A stretch of DNA of 64,000 nt from Brucella thiophenivorans (GCF_002252445.1 NZ_NNRJ01000019.1:496001-560000), one strand, 5' to 3'; counted from the first letter of the stretch, positions 1 through 9,190 are shown. The notes: generated by a model from the letters alone, not told the origin. Numbers and translations are program-made.

Positions 1-150
1 TTCCTTTCAATAAACCGAAATGAACAACACCCTCATCGCGCGTTCATTTCGATCGTTTTTTCCGGTTCGGATCCATGAGGGTTAGCAAAACACCGCTCCC
101 TTCAGGCTCCATCAGCAGCTTTTACGCACTGCTAAAGTCTTCTGGATTCC

Positions 151-244
151 AGAGCGCCATGCATCCAATTGGACGCATAAAGGACGCTCTGCAAACCATT
201 GAATCTACGCTTCGTACTTTCCAAAAATCAGAATCGATTTTTGG
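151..244. repeat. Two adjacent intergenic palindromes
   Basis: Positions 151-190 form an imperfect palindrome: AGAGCG at 151 faces CGCTCT at 185-190, with an inner GCATCC/GGACGC pair. Positions 221-229 (CCAAAAATC) and 236-244 (GATTTTTGG) are perfect 9-bp arms around six bases. A related CAAAATCG/CGATTTTG palindrome occurs at 22058-22077, so these look like members of dispersed palindromic repeat families typical of Rhizobiales intergenic DNA. Family membership is inferred from sequence style, not from a search. Confidence 0.55.
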
Positions 245-465
245 GTCGATGCGTCGTCACCGCAGGCTTTCCGACCGAATAAGCCTTAAAGGCGACTTTT
301 GCAGAACCTCACTCGGGGAACAATTGAAAAATCATGTTCCCCATCGAGATTCGGTAGAATCTGAACGATTTTAGCGCTCCGAACCCCAACAGATGCTTAA
401 CGCGATGCGTTAACCTTTACGTACGGCCAAGAAATAAGCCGCTTTTGTGGCAAAGAGCGCTAAAA

Positions 466-490
466 TATGGAGAGGCAGAGACTGCCTCAT
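466..490 (-). terminator. Possible terminator after clpP
   Basis: GAGGCAG (472-478) and CTGCCTC (482-488) form a 7-bp stem with a 3-base loop just past the clpP stop codon. Read on the minus strand it is followed by TCCATATTTT, a weak T-rich tail. It could be a modest intrinsic terminator or a 3'-end stabilising stem. Confidence 0.45.
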
Positions 491-496
491 CCAAAA

Positions 497-1126
497 TCAC
501 TTGGCTTCTTCAGCGCCTACTTCACGCGATTCGATCACCTTATCGATCAAACCGAACTCCAGAGCTTCCTGCGCGGTCATGAAGTGATCGCGATCAAGCG
601 TACGCTCAATCGTCTCATAATCGCGACCGGTGTGCTTGACGTAAATCTCGTTCAGGCGGCGCTTCATCTTGATGATGTCCTGCGCATGACGCTCAATGTC
701 AGACGCCTGCCCCTGGAAACCGCCGGATGGCTGGTGAACCATGATACGGGCATTTGGCAACGCATAACGCTGTCCGCTAGCACCGGCTGTTAGCAAAAGC
801 GACCCCATGGATGCAGCCTGCCCCATACAAAGCGTGGATACCGGCGGCTTGATGAACTGCATGGTGTCATAAATCGCCATGCCGGACGTAACAACGCCGC
901 CAGGCGAATTGATATACATGTTGATTTCTTTTTTCGGGTTTTCCGATTCAAGAAAGAGCAACTGCGCGCAAATCAGCATCGACATGCCGTCTTCAACAGG
1001 ACCGTTGACGAAGATGATGCGTTCTTTGAGCAAGCGCGAGAAAATATCGTAGGCCCGTTCGCCACGGTTGGTCTGCTCAACCACCATCGGCACGAGGTTC
1101 ATGACGGTTTCAATAGGATCTCTCAT
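497..1126 (-). CDS. clpP: ATP-dependent Clp protease proteolytic subunit ClpP
   Basis: This is the serine peptidase of the Clp machine, which forms a barrel fed by ClpX or ClpA and degrades damaged and regulatory proteins in the cytoplasm. The 209-residue product has the normal family length. The catalytic triad is visible: S106 in GQAASMG, H131 in MVHQPSGG and D180 in LDRDHF, with the same His-Asp spacing as E. coli ClpP. The start at 1126 is preferred over an in-frame codon at 1183 because [10 protein letters not shown] is the family N-terminus and an AGAGG-like ribosome site precedes it. It lies 90 bp downstream of hflX on the same strand. The ATPase partner clpA is at the far right of this window. 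Confidence 0.96.
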   Translation of the reverse strand: MRDPIETVMNLVPMVVEQTNRGERAYDIFSRLLKERIIFVNGPVEDGMSMLICAQLLFLESENPKKEINMYINSPGGVVTSGMAIYDTMQFIKPPVSTLCMGQAASMGSLLLTAGASGQRYALPNARIMVHQPSGGFQGQASDIERHAQDIIKMKRRLNEIYVKHTGRDYETIERTLDRDHFMTAQEALEFGLIDKVIESREVGAEEAK

Positions 1127-1216
1127 TATGGGCCTCTGAGTATGTATGGCGTGTATGATGAATCGTATGGTTTCCCCATACATAGGGCTTACCTGCCCTG
1201 TTCCGCAAGATGCCGA

Positions 1217-2635
1217 TCAATCCCAGTCGGAATCCTGATGAACAGGCTTAATACCGCGTTTCTCGTCGAGCATTTTGCGAGCAGTCTCCGTCAGCCGCGC
1301 ACGAAGCCGAACCGAACCATCTTCAAGGTCCTCGCGTTTCACATCACTACCGTGCTGGTAAATCCAATCGAGAATACGAAGTTCTGACGGTGGCAAGACG
1401 ATGTCAATCGACCCGAGCGCCCCTGCAATGCGGGTCTCGATCAGTGAAAGCAACCTGTCAACACCCTCACCCGTCCAGGCGGAAAGTGGGATAGGTCGAC
1501 CTTCATCGCTACCGGCTGCCGCCAGACGAAACGCTGCTTCGCGACCGGATTCGTCAAGATTATCGATCTTGTTCCATATCTGGATCACGCGCTTGTGGTC
1601 CCGTGGCTCAACGTCAAGACCAGCCAGAATCGTTTCAACATCTTCTGCCTGTGCAGCATTGTCAGGATCCGAAATATCACGCACGTGCAGGATTAGATCG
1701 GCCTCGACGACTTCTTCAAGCGTTGCACGGAACGCGGCAACAAGATGGTGTGGAAGGTTGGAGATGAAACCCACAGTATCCGAGAGAATTACCGTTTCGC
1801 CATGCGGAAGCCGGATGCGGCGCAAGGTGGGATCGAGCGTCGCAAACAGCATATCTTCCGCCAGAACGTCGGCGCCCGTCATGCGATTGAATAAGGTCGA
1901 TTTGCCAGCATTGGTATAGCCTACGAGCGCCACTACCGGATGCGGCACCTTACGGCGTTTTTGACGATGCAAGTTGCGTGTGCGAACGACCGTCTCAAGC
2001 TCGCGCTTGATCTTCAAAATCTTGTCCTGAAGCATACGTCTGTCGGCTTCGATCTGCGTTTCACCCGGACCACCAAGGAAGCCACCACCACCGCGCTGAC
2101 GCTCCAGGTGGGTCCAGCTTCGAACCAGACGGCCCTTCTGATAATTGAGATGCGCAAGCTCGACCTGCAACGCGCCTTCCTTGGTGCGCGCTCTTTCACC
2201 AAAAATTTCCAGAATAAGGCCGGTACGATCAATGACCTTGACGTTCCATTCTTTTTCAAGATTGCGCTGCTGCACAGGCGTCAAAGCATGATCGACAATA
2301 ACAAGACCAATAGACTTATCTTCAAGAATCTCGGCAATAGCTTCAACCTTGCCAGAACCGAGCAACGTCGCGGGGCGAGGCTGATTTACAATGATGCTTT
2401 CGGCATGGGCAATTTCGAGATTGATGGCACGCGCCAGACCAACGGCTTCTTCCAGTCGGGCTTCATTAGAGCGCTGGAACTGGCTTTTTTCGCCATCTTC
2501 GCTGGCTGTGCTCGCACTGTAGCGTTCAGGTAATACAGGAACGATAACCGCTGCACGAGTGGGTTCTGGCTCAGACAAGCCAAATCCATTGTTTTCATCG
2601 GCAGGTGATACGTTCTTATCCTTAGATTTCGACAA
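1217..2635 (-). CDS. hflX: Ribosome-associated GTPase HflX
   Basis: HflX is a cytoplasmic GTPase that binds the 50S subunit and splits stalled ribosomes, especially under heat stress. The 472-residue protein shows the HflX N-terminal domain, the Gly-rich linker GGGGFLGGPGE (residues 182-192), the P-loop GYTNAGKS (239-246) and the G3 motif DTVGF (286-290). The C-terminal about 100 residues are the usual short extension. It sits downstream of hfq, as in many proteobacteria, but a terminator-like hairpin at 2719-2746 separates them, so hflX may be only partly co-transcribed with hfq. Confidence 0.95.
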   Translation of the reverse strand: MSKSKDKNVSPADENNGFGLSEPEPTRAAVIVPVLPERYSASTASEDGEKSQFQRSNEARLEEAVGLARAINLEIAHAESIIVNQPRPATLLGSGKVEAIAEILEDKSIGLVIVDHALTPVQQRNLEKEWNVKVIDRTGLILEIFGERARTKEGALQVELAHLNYQKGRLVRSWTHLERQRGGGGFLGGPGETQIEADRRMLQDKILKIKRELETVVRTRNLHRQKRRKVPHPVVALVGYTNAGKSTLFNRMTGADVLAEDMLFATLDPTLRRIRLPHGETVILSDTVGFISNLPHHLVAAFRATLEEVVEADLILHVRDISDPDNAAQAEDVETILAGLDVEPRDHKRVIQIWNKIDNLDESGREAAFRLAAAGSDEGRPIPLSAWTGEGVDRLLSLIETRIAGALGSIDIVLPPSELRILDWIYQHGSDVKREDLEDGSVRLRARLTETARKMLDEKRGIKPVHQDSDWD

Positions 2636-2659
2636 ATATACTTACTCCGGGGTACAGAA

Positions 2660-2683
2660 ACATCTATCCTTTCAGATAGGTGT
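2660..2683 (-). repeat. Hairpin in the hflX leader
   Basis: ACATCTATC (2660-2668) and GATAGGTGT (2675-2683) form a 9-bp stem with one G-T pair, 25 bp upstream of the hflX start. It lacks a long T-run after the stem on the minus strand. It may be an attenuator or an mRNA stabilising stem; its role is unknown. Confidence 0.45.
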
Positions 2684-2718
2684 CCGTACTAGCGGTTTCA
2701 AACAGAAGACGCCCCGGC

Positions 2719-2746
2719 AAAATTGGTCAGTTATAAAACTGACCAA
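2719..2746 (-). terminator. Intrinsic terminator of hfq
   Basis: TTGGTCAGTT (2723-2732) and AACTGACCAA (2737-2746) are perfect 10-bp arms with a 4-base loop. Read on the minus strand the stem is followed at once by TTTT. It starts 18 nt after the hfq stop codon, the right place for a Rho-independent terminator at the end of hfq mRNA. Confidence 0.75.
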
Positions 2747-2763
2747 CATTAAACTGATAAGCG

Positions 2764-3000
2764 TCAGACTTCTTCGCCTTCGAACATCTGCACAGGCTGG
2801 CTTGGCATGATGGTCGAAATTGCATGCTTATAGACAAGCTGCGAGTGACCATCGCGACGCAACAATACGCAGAAATTGTCAAACGACGTCACGATACCCG
2901 TGAGTTTCACGCCATTGATAAGGAAAATGGTCAGTGAAATTTTCTGCTTGCGTACAGAATTCAGAAAAAGGTCTTGAAGATTTTGCGATCGTTCAGCCAT
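2764..3000 (-). CDS. hfq: RNA chaperone Hfq
   Basis: Hfq is a hexameric Sm-like protein that pairs small RNAs with target mRNAs and controls stress and virulence genes. The 78-residue product has the standard length and the diagnostic Sm1 part (residues NGVKLTGIV) and Sm2 part (YKHAISTI). The C-terminal tail after the Sm core is short, as in Rhizobiales. The start at 3000 follows an AAAGGAAT ribosome site. About 230 bp of non-coding DNA upstream (3001-3227) contains the 10-bp palindrome TGTGCGCACA (3055-3064) and presumably the hfq promoter. Confidence 0.97.
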
Positions 3001-3227
3001 TGTTTTTATTCCTTTAATCGATCAGCAGTCAGTTCGCTAAATGCCAGACGAACATGTGCGCACACATAAATCAAGCTCCCGGATCGCGCTAAACCAGGCG
3101 CTGGCCGCAATTGCTGTGGAAAGACAACTGCTTCGCTCTTAAGCTTCGGTTAACAGGCTGGGAATCTTTGCGCAACCGACAATTTCAAAAGCAGCCGCTC
3201 ATTTTTTTAAATCTCTCAAAGCGATCT

Positions 3228-4049
3228 CTATTCGGCATAGGCTGAAAGCTGTTCATCAAGGAGCGGATTCACGCGATCTATCGCCCACATATAAAAACTC
3301 CCTTGCTGTAGAGAAACGACTTCCTTGTGCTTTTTATGAATATGAAATCCAATAAAATCAGCATGTTCTACAGGCTCCAGCCCATAGGCAGGATCATAAA
3401 TGCGGATCGCTTCCTTGCCGACCCAGTAGTAAAAATTCTCCTGCGGCGCCGCATTTCTGAAAATGTCGTACTTGCGCGCAAGACGAGATATACCGTCATT
3501 TCCAAAGATCGTAATGCCAACGGCCGCAGGCGTCACTTCCTTGCCGATCAGACGATAGTATAATGGGCGTAATCGGCCGCGCCGCAATCCAAGCCATCGC
3601 GGCAATGGGTATTTGGCTGCCACATAGGCTTCAAATTCACCAATGATCGGATGGTCGTGTGGCAGATAAAGCGCCGACACACCGACGCGGAAACGATTCT
3701 CGCGAGCGAGATAGGGTTTTGATGGATCTGGATGGAATTGCTTGAGCAGGTAAACATCAGTATCGAGCCACACACCCTGCTTGTGCTTCATCAACATGAT
3801 GCGAAAAATATCGCTAAACTGGACGATGGTCGTTCGATTACGAAAATCGGGATAGTGCGGATCGAGCCGCTTGAAAACCAGCTCCGGCAGAATCGTGCTT
3901 GCATCATGCAACTCGACACCGTTAGGCACATTCTCAATTGGTGCGTAAGAGAAGAGTTTAACGCGTTGCCCCGTCAAGACCATGGAGGCCAGACAGATGC
4001 GATCTACATCACGCAATCGTGGTCCGTACCAGAAAGTGCAGATATCCAT
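3228..4049 (-). CDS. DXD-motif glycosyltransferase-like protein
   Basis: The product resembles small bacterial glycosyltransferases of the DXD sugar-binding group (Pfam Gly_transf_sug type), which move a sugar from a nucleotide-sugar donor onto a surface glycan or lipid. Visible motifs are FSDIFRIM and, a few residues on, WLDTDVYLLK, whose D-T-D is the metal and nucleotide-sugar site. No signal peptide or clear membrane segment is seen. I chose the ATG at 4049 because the conserved fold begins at MDICTFWYGP; a GTG at 4109 would add 20 residues and lie 14 bp past trkA. It has no glycan-synthesis neighbours, so substrate and pathway cannot be named. Confidence 0.72.
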   Translation of the reverse strand: MDICTFWYGPRLRDVDRICLASMVLTGQRVKLFSYAPIENVPNGVELHDASTILPELVFKRLDPHYPDFRNRTTIVQFSDIFRIMLMKHKQGVWLDTDVYLLKQFHPDPSKPYLARENRFRVGVSALYLPHDHPIIGEFEAYVAAKYPLPRWLGLRRGRLRPLYYRLIGKEVTPAAVGITIFGNDGISRLARKYDIFRNAAPQENFYYWVGKEAIRIYDPAYGLEPVEHADFIGFHIHKKHKEVVSLQQGSFYMWAIDRVNPLLDEQLSAYAE

Positions 4050-4123
4050 TGATAACACCGGGGAGATGAAACTTCGGTGCCGTATACTACGAATATCTGA
4101 AATTTGCACAATAAATTGACAGC

Positions 4124-5500
4124 CTAGAAAAACTCAAGGCTGACGCGGAACATCTGTTCCACATGTTTGATGGCATCAGCAGTCGCAAAAATCACAACGC
4201 GATCTTTGGGCTTGATGCGGACATCACCATTCGGCTGAATAACCTGCCCGGCGCGATAAATCGCACCTATCCGTAAGCCTTCCGGAAAATCAAGATCACG
4301 CAAGGGGCTACCTACCAGCGACGACGTTTCAAGGGCTTCTGCTTCAATGATTTCGGCCATATCGCGATAAACGCTGTAGACGGCACGAATACGCCCGCGG
4401 CGCACATGCTGCAATATTTTGGAAACGGTGACAGCCTTGGGATCGATATAAGCATCAATCCCCACCATGTTGGTAAAATCTTGATAGGCAACCGTATTGA
4501 TCAGCGCCATATTCGCCTTGCAGCCGAGACGCTTCGCCATGATGCTGGAGAGAATATTCACCTGATCCTGATTGGTCAGCGCCACAAACAGATCAGCATC
4601 CTCAATGTCAGCTTCCTGCAAAAGAGACTGGTCCAATGCACTGCCATGCAAAACCATTGTGCGAGTTAACTGATCGGCAATCGCAAAAGCACGCTCATGC
4701 TCGCTTTCGATCATTTTGATGCGCGTCTGCCATTTGCGCTCTTCAATGGCTTTGGCTACGTAAAGACCTATATTGCCGCCGCCTGCAATGACAATGCGAT
4801 GCGCTTCCGGCTTCTCATGGCCGAACAAAGACAATGTGCGGCGCACCTGTTCACGCGCTGTCACCACATAGGCAAGATCACCGGCATGAAGCTGATCGGT
4901 TGAACGCGGAATGAACAGACTGCCATTGCGTACCACCCCCACCACTGTAGCAGCAAGATCGGGAAACAGGTCCGATAATTGTTTGAGTGGTGTATTGATA
5001 ACTGGACATTCTTCCAGACACTCGATGGCCAGACCGATAATCTTATCATCGGCAAATCGCAGCACATCGGTCGCGCCCTGCAAGGCGATGCGCCGCAGAA
5101 CAACTTCACCGACTTCGAGTTCCGGCGAGATAATCACATCGATGGGTAAATTTTCACGCAGAAACAGGTCCTGATATTCCGCTTTGAGATAAGACTGGGC
5201 GCGAATACGGGCGATCTTCGTTGGAACATTAAAAACCGAATGCGCCACCTGACAGGCCACCATATTGACCTCATCAGACAGCGTCACCGCGATAATCATA
5301 TCGGCTTCATTGGCACCGGCTGCTGCCAGCACATCAGGCTGCGAGCCATGACCGACAAAACCGCGCACATCCAGCGTATCGCGCACAATCTCAATGTGAC
5401 GTGCAGAAGTATCGATAACCGAGACGTCATTTTGTTCGGCTGCAAGCCGCTCAGCGATGCCATAGCCGACTTGCCCTGCTCCGCATACGATTACCCGCAT
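4124..5500 (-). CDS. trkA: Trk potassium uptake regulatory protein TrkA
   Basis: TrkA is the peripheral cytoplasmic subunit that gates the TrkH/TrkG potassium channel by binding NAD(H) or adenine nucleotides. The 458-residue protein has the normal two-fold layout: a first Rossmann domain starting VIVCGAGQVG, a first TrkA-C domain, a second Rossmann domain starting IVIAGGGNIG near residue 235, and a second TrkA-C domain. A GGCGGGAC ribosome site precedes the start. It lies 33 bp after ntrX on the same strand, so it is probably part of the dusB-ntr transcript, an arrangement kept across Rhizobiales. No trkH is in the window. Confidence 0.95.
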   Translation of the reverse strand: MRVIVCGAGQVGYGIAERLAAEQNDVSVIDTSARHIEIVRDTLDVRGFVGHGSQPDVLAAAGANEADMIIAVTLSDEVNMVACQVAHSVFNVPTKIARIRAQSYLKAEYQDLFLRENLPIDVIISPELEVGEVVLRRIALQGATDVLRFADDKIIGLAIECLEECPVINTPLKQLSDLFPDLAATVVGVVRNGSLFIPRSTDQLHAGDLAYVVTAREQVRRTLSLFGHEKPEAHRIVIAGGGNIGLYVAKAIEERKWQTRIKMIESEHERAFAIADQLTRTMVLHGSALDQSLLQEADIEDADLFVALTNQDQVNILSSIMAKRLGCKANMALINTVAYQDFTNMVGIDAYIDPKAVTVSKILQHVRRGRIRAVYSVYRDMAEIIEAEALETSSLVGSPLRDLDFPEGLRIGAIYRAGQVIQPNGDVRIKPKDRVVIFATADAIKHVEQMFRVSLEFF

Positions 5501-5533
5501 TATCGTCCCGCCTGCCCTAAACCTGCATAACCG

Positions 5534-6895
5534 TTATACGCCGAGCGATTTCAATTTACGATGCAAGGCCGAACGTTCCATGCCGACGAACTCGGCAGTA
5601 CGCGAGATATTGCCGCCAAAACGATTGATTTGTGCGATTAGATATTCCTTTTCGAAACGCTCACGCGCTTCACGCAACGGCAGAGCCATGATGTGCTGAT
5701 CAGATTCGGTCGGCGCACGCGGAAGCGTATCGCCAATTTCTGCTGGCAGCAAATCGGCTGTTACCGGTGCTTCCGGGTCATCGCCCCGTGCTAGAATCAT
5801 TACGCGCTCAACATTGTTTCGCAACTGACGGATATTGCCCGGCCAGCTATGCGATTGCAAAACAGCCATAGCATCAGAACCGATCTTGCGCGGCTTGATA
5901 CCTGCCTGTTCAGCAATCTGCGTCATGAAATACTCGACCAGCGAGGGAATATCCTCACGTCGTGCTGCCAAGGGCGGCACATAGACAGGCACAACCGAAA
6001 GACGGTGGAAAAGGTCCTCGCGGAATGTGCCTTCGGCGATCATACCTTCAAGGTTTTGCGCGGTTGAAGAAATGATGCGAACATCAACCTTCACACGCTT
6101 GGTTCCGCCCACGCGCTCAAATTGCTGATCCACCAGCACACGCAAAATCTTGTTTTGAGTCTCACGCGGCATATCGGCAACTTCATCGAGATAAAGAATA
6201 CCGCCATGCGCTTCTTCGAGTGCTCCGACCTTACGCTCGCCGCCATCCATTTCGGTTCCGAAAAGCTCAATCTCCATGCGCTCCGGCGTAATGGTTGCAG
6301 CATTGACCGTCACAAACGGACCATTGGCGCGACTTGAGTGCGCGTGAATTGCGCGCGCTGCAAGTTCCTTGCCCGCACCGGAAGGCCCGGTAATCATGAT
6401 GCGGCTATTGGTTGGCGCAACGCGCTCAATCGTCTGCCGCAATTGATTGATCGCAAGAGATGCACCAATCAGCTCCATCGTTTCGCCGCTGCGCTTGCGC
6501 AGGTTGGACACCTCACGCTTGAGCTTAGAGGTTTCGAGCGCACGCTCTGCAACCAGAATAAGACGGTCTGCCTTGAACGGCTTTTCAATGAAATCGTAAG
6601 CGCCTCGACGAATTGCTGAAACCGCGGTTTCAACATTGCCGTGACCCGAAATCATGACGACTGGCAATTCAGGATGCTGCTTCTTGATTTCATCAAGCAG
6701 CGCCAGCCCATCAAGCCTGCTGCCCTGCAACCATATGTCGAGGAACACCAGACGCGGCACCCGGTCATCAATCGCTGCAAGCGCGCTATCGGCATCAAAA
6801 GCGGTCCGGGCTTCATAGCCTTCGTCGCTGAGAATACCTGCGACGAGTTCCCGAATATCCGTTTCGTCATCAACTACTAGAATATCGGCTGCCAT
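5534..6895 (-). CDS. ntrX: Nitrogen/redox response regulator NtrX
   Basis: NtrX is the response regulator partner of NtrY and controls nitrogen, respiration and envelope genes in alphaproteobacteria. The 453-residue protein has a receiver domain with phospho-acceptor D53 (FLDIW), a AAA+ domain with Walker A GPSGAGKE (170-177) and Walker B ILYLDE, and a C-terminal Fis-type helix-turn-helix (ISRTAEFVGMERSALHRKL). The sigma-54 contact motif GAFTGA is absent: the corresponding stretch (about 213-228) reads FGTEMDGGERKVGALE. That is normal for NtrX and implies it does not act as a standard sigma-54 activator. It starts 1 bp after the ntrY stop. Confidence 0.95.
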   Translation of the reverse strand: MAADILVVDDETDIRELVAGILSDEGYEARTAFDADSALAAIDDRVPRLVFLDIWLQGSRLDGLALLDEIKKQHPELPVVMISGHGNVETAVSAIRRGAYDFIEKPFKADRLILVAERALETSKLKREVSNLRKRSGETMELIGASLAINQLRQTIERVAPTNSRIMITGPSGAGKELAARAIHAHSSRANGPFVTVNAATITPERMEIELFGTEMDGGERKVGALEEAHGGILYLDEVADMPRETQNKILRVLVDQQFERVGGTKRVKVDVRIISSTAQNLEGMIAEGTFREDLFHRLSVVPVYVPPLAARREDIPSLVEYFMTQIAEQAGIKPRKIGSDAMAVLQSHSWPGNIRQLRNNVERVMILARGDDPEAPVTADLLPAEIGDTLPRAPTESDQHIMALPLREARERFEKEYLIAQINRFGGNISRTAEFVGMERSALHRKLKSLGV

Positions 6896-6896
6896 A

Positions 6897-9179
6897 TTAA
6901 TTCACCTGTCCAATTATAGTGTTTCCGTGATTTTCCTCGTCCTTAGCGGCGGTGCCGGCAGACACTTCAGGAAAGATCATACGTATCATTGCGCCACGTC
7001 CTGTATAAAAATCCGCTGGCGCATCATGCAATTCCAGATGTCCGCCATGATCCTCTACGATCTTGCGGACAATAGCGAGACCAAGGCCGGTCCCCTTTTC
7101 CCGGGTCGTCATATAAGGCTCAAGAAGCTTCTGACGATCATCGCCCGGAAGTCCTTTGCCATTATCAATTACATCAACCACAAGATGCCCATCACTTTTG
7201 CGCGAACGAACAAGGATATGCCCCTCGCCGCGTTCTTCTTTCGGCACCGCATCAATCGCCTCACTGGCATTCTTGATGACATTGCCAAAAGCCTGCCCAA
7301 GCAGACGGCTATCGAAAGAACCAATCAGCTTTTCGGAACCATAGTCATTGGTAAACTGAATATCCTGACGGCTCACTTCAATAAGGAATGAGGCTTCACG
7401 CAATGCCTCGCGCAAGTCCATCGCCCGCATTTCAGGCTTTGGCATACGCGCAAAGGCGGAGAACTCATCGACCATACGACCAATATCGCCGACCTGTCGG
7501 ATAATCGTTTCGGTGCATTGATCAAAAACTTCGCGATCTTCCGTAATCACTTTTCCATAACGACGGCGAATACGTTCTGCCGAAAGCTGGATCGGGGTCA
7601 GCGGATTCTTGATCTCATGCGCAATACGGCGCGCGACATCTGCCCATGCGGACGAACGCTGCGCTTGAACAAGATCGGTAATATCATCGACGGTCACGAC
7701 ATAGGAATGGTCGTCTGATTCTGCATCTTCAACCGTCACCTGAACATTGAAATTCCGCGCAACACCGCCGCGAGTCATGCTGACCTGTTCGCGATGCATC
7801 ATACGATCCGTTGTACGGGCAACTTCAAAGGCCTGCCCGATCTCCGGCGCAATACTGCTCAGGCTTTTGCCAATCGCATCCTGCGAACTCACCCCAAACA
7901 TATACTCGGCGGAACGATTGAGAATCGAGATCGAGCCATCTGTCTCGATACCGATAACGCCAGCCGTAACACCTGAAAGCACGGCTTCCGAGAATCGTCT
8001 GCGTTCATCGATTTGATCTTTTGCCGACAGAAGCTCATTGCGCTGGCTATTTAGCTCAGCAACCATGTTGTTAAACGTACCCGACAGTGCGCCCACGTCT
8101 CCATCCGATGAACGAACCGGCACAGAAATATCGAGATTGCCAGCAGCCACATCATCAGCCGCACCGATCAAAAGTCTGATCGGGCGTACCAGACGATCCG
8201 CAACCGCAATACCTGTCCAGATCGCGGACAAAAGAACAATCAACGTCAAACCAAAATAAAGCAGCGCGAAAGCAATCTGCGTTGGAATGCGGTTGGCATC
8301 CATTTCCTGATAACGCTGCGTATTGGCTTCCATCAGGCGCATCGATTCGAGAATCTGCTGATCGACGGAACGCACCGTATAAAGATAAAGATCCGGTATC
8401 TCACGCATCTTGATAACCGCGCCGACAAAATTACTATTGCCCGGCGGAATGATAACCGGCTTACCATCCACCGCAGTTTTTAAGGCATCTTCCGTTGGTG
8501 CCGGAAGGCGTGTTTCGACACCTGTCTCGCTTTTAACGACAATATCACCATCTTCACGCACCAGAAATGCGCCGAGCAGTCCGCGACCACCGGCCTGAAG
8601 CGTCATATAACGAACGAAGCCGCCCCTATCGAGACTGTAAAGTGTGCGTTGTGCGTCCAGCTCTTGTAACATTGAGAAAGACGTACTTTGCAGATTAAGC
8701 GCTGTTTCGCGAATATAAGCCGTGGTCAAGCTTTGAGAAGAACTGACAATGTCACGCGTATTGGTATCGAACCAGCGATCTAGCCCCAGATTAAGTGTAA
8801 CCGATGCAACGATCGCCACCACGATTGCCGGGACCGCAGCAATCAACGAGAACAGCGCAACGATACGCACATGCAGTCGGGAAGCTGCCTTGCCTGACCG
8901 CCGCGCCGACATGATGCGATAAATCTCGCGGCAGATCAGCAAAATCAGAAAGATGATCAGCGCGACATTAATAATGACAAGCGCAAGTGTAACTGCACGA
9001 TCAGGCGTGATCGGCGTGATACCAATGAGGATACAAAAAGACAGCGACGCGGTAATCAGCGCCAGAACAACGGTGATAATGCCCGGCAACGCAAGAAGCC
9101 TGCGCCCCTCACCGCCTCGCGATGGTCGCTCTGCCTTATCCATATCAGTCGTCAGATTCGCTGTATTCATGTTAACCAT
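6897..9179 (-). CDS. ntrY: Membrane sensor histidine kinase NtrY
   Basis: NtrY is the inner-membrane kinase that phosphorylates NtrX. Counting from an upstream in-frame ATG at 9212, hydrophobic segments lie near 39-66, 76-94, 115-143 and 312-338, the last two flanking a periplasmic sensor domain. A HAMP domain (about 335-390), a PAS domain (about 405-515), the HisKA box [10 protein letters not shown] with phospho-acceptor H532 and a HATPase domain (N and G boxes, GTGLGLAI) follow. I prefer the start at 9179 (760 residues): the 9212 ATG lies inside a palindrome with CAA-N-TTG sites and has no ribosome site, whereas GGGT precedes 9179. An ATG at 9170 is also possible. Confidence 0.92.
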   Translation of the reverse strand: MVNMNTANLTTDMDKAERPSRGGEGRRLLALPGIITVVLALITASLSFCILIGITPITPDRAVTLALVIINVALIIFLILLICREIYRIMSARRSGKAASRLHVRIVALFSLIAAVPAIVVAIVASVTLNLGLDRWFDTNTRDIVSSSQSLTTAYIRETALNLQSTSFSMLQELDAQRTLYSLDRGGFVRYMTLQAGGRGLLGAFLVREDGDIVVKSETGVETRLPAPTEDALKTAVDGKPVIIPPGNSNFVGAVIKMREIPDLYLYTVRSVDQQILESMRLMEANTQRYQEMDANRIPTQIAFALLYFGLTLIVLLSAIWTGIAVADRLVRPIRLLIGAADDVAAGNLDISVPVRSSDGDVGALSGTFNNMVAELNSQRNELLSAKDQIDERRRFSEAVLSGVTAGVIGIETDGSISILNRSAEYMFGVSSQDAIGKSLSSIAPEIGQAFEVARTTDRMMHREQVSMTRGGVARNFNVQVTVEDAESDDHSYVVTVDDITDLVQAQRSSAWADVARRIAHEIKNPLTPIQLSAERIRRRYGKVITEDREVFDQCTETIIRQVGDIGRMVDEFSAFARMPKPEMRAMDLREALREASFLIEVSRQDIQFTNDYGSEKLIGSFDSRLLGQAFGNVIKNASEAIDAVPKEERGEGHILVRSRKSDGHLVVDVIDNGKGLPGDDRQKLLEPYMTTREKGTGLGLAIVRKIVEDHGGHLELHDAPADFYTGRGAMIRMIFPEVSAGTAAKDEENHGNTIIGQVN

Positions 9180-9190
9180 GTTACCCAATA

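Larger units (their letters stand above)
1..496. other. Non-coding, palindrome-rich region downstream of clpP
   Basis: No convincing gene is visible. The stretch holds several inverted repeats: an imperfect one at 151-190, a perfect 9-bp arm pair at 221-244, a 7-bp arm pair at 397-413 (TTAACGC/GCGTTAA), 11-bp arms 75 bp apart at 369-379 and 455-465, and a short stem at 472-488. A 99-codon open frame at 75-374 runs through the palindromes and has no recognisable protein features. In Brucella the next gene beyond clpP is clpX, so this is probably the clpP-clpX spacer; that is inference from gene order. Confidence 0.6.

Noticed and set aside
75-374. 99-codon plus-strand open frame
   Set aside because: It runs through the palindromes at 151-244, has no ribosome site and its composition is not protein-like.
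397-413. CtrA-type site TTAA-N7-TTAA
   Set aside because: The two TTAA halves are nine bases apart, not seven, and they form a simple hairpin.
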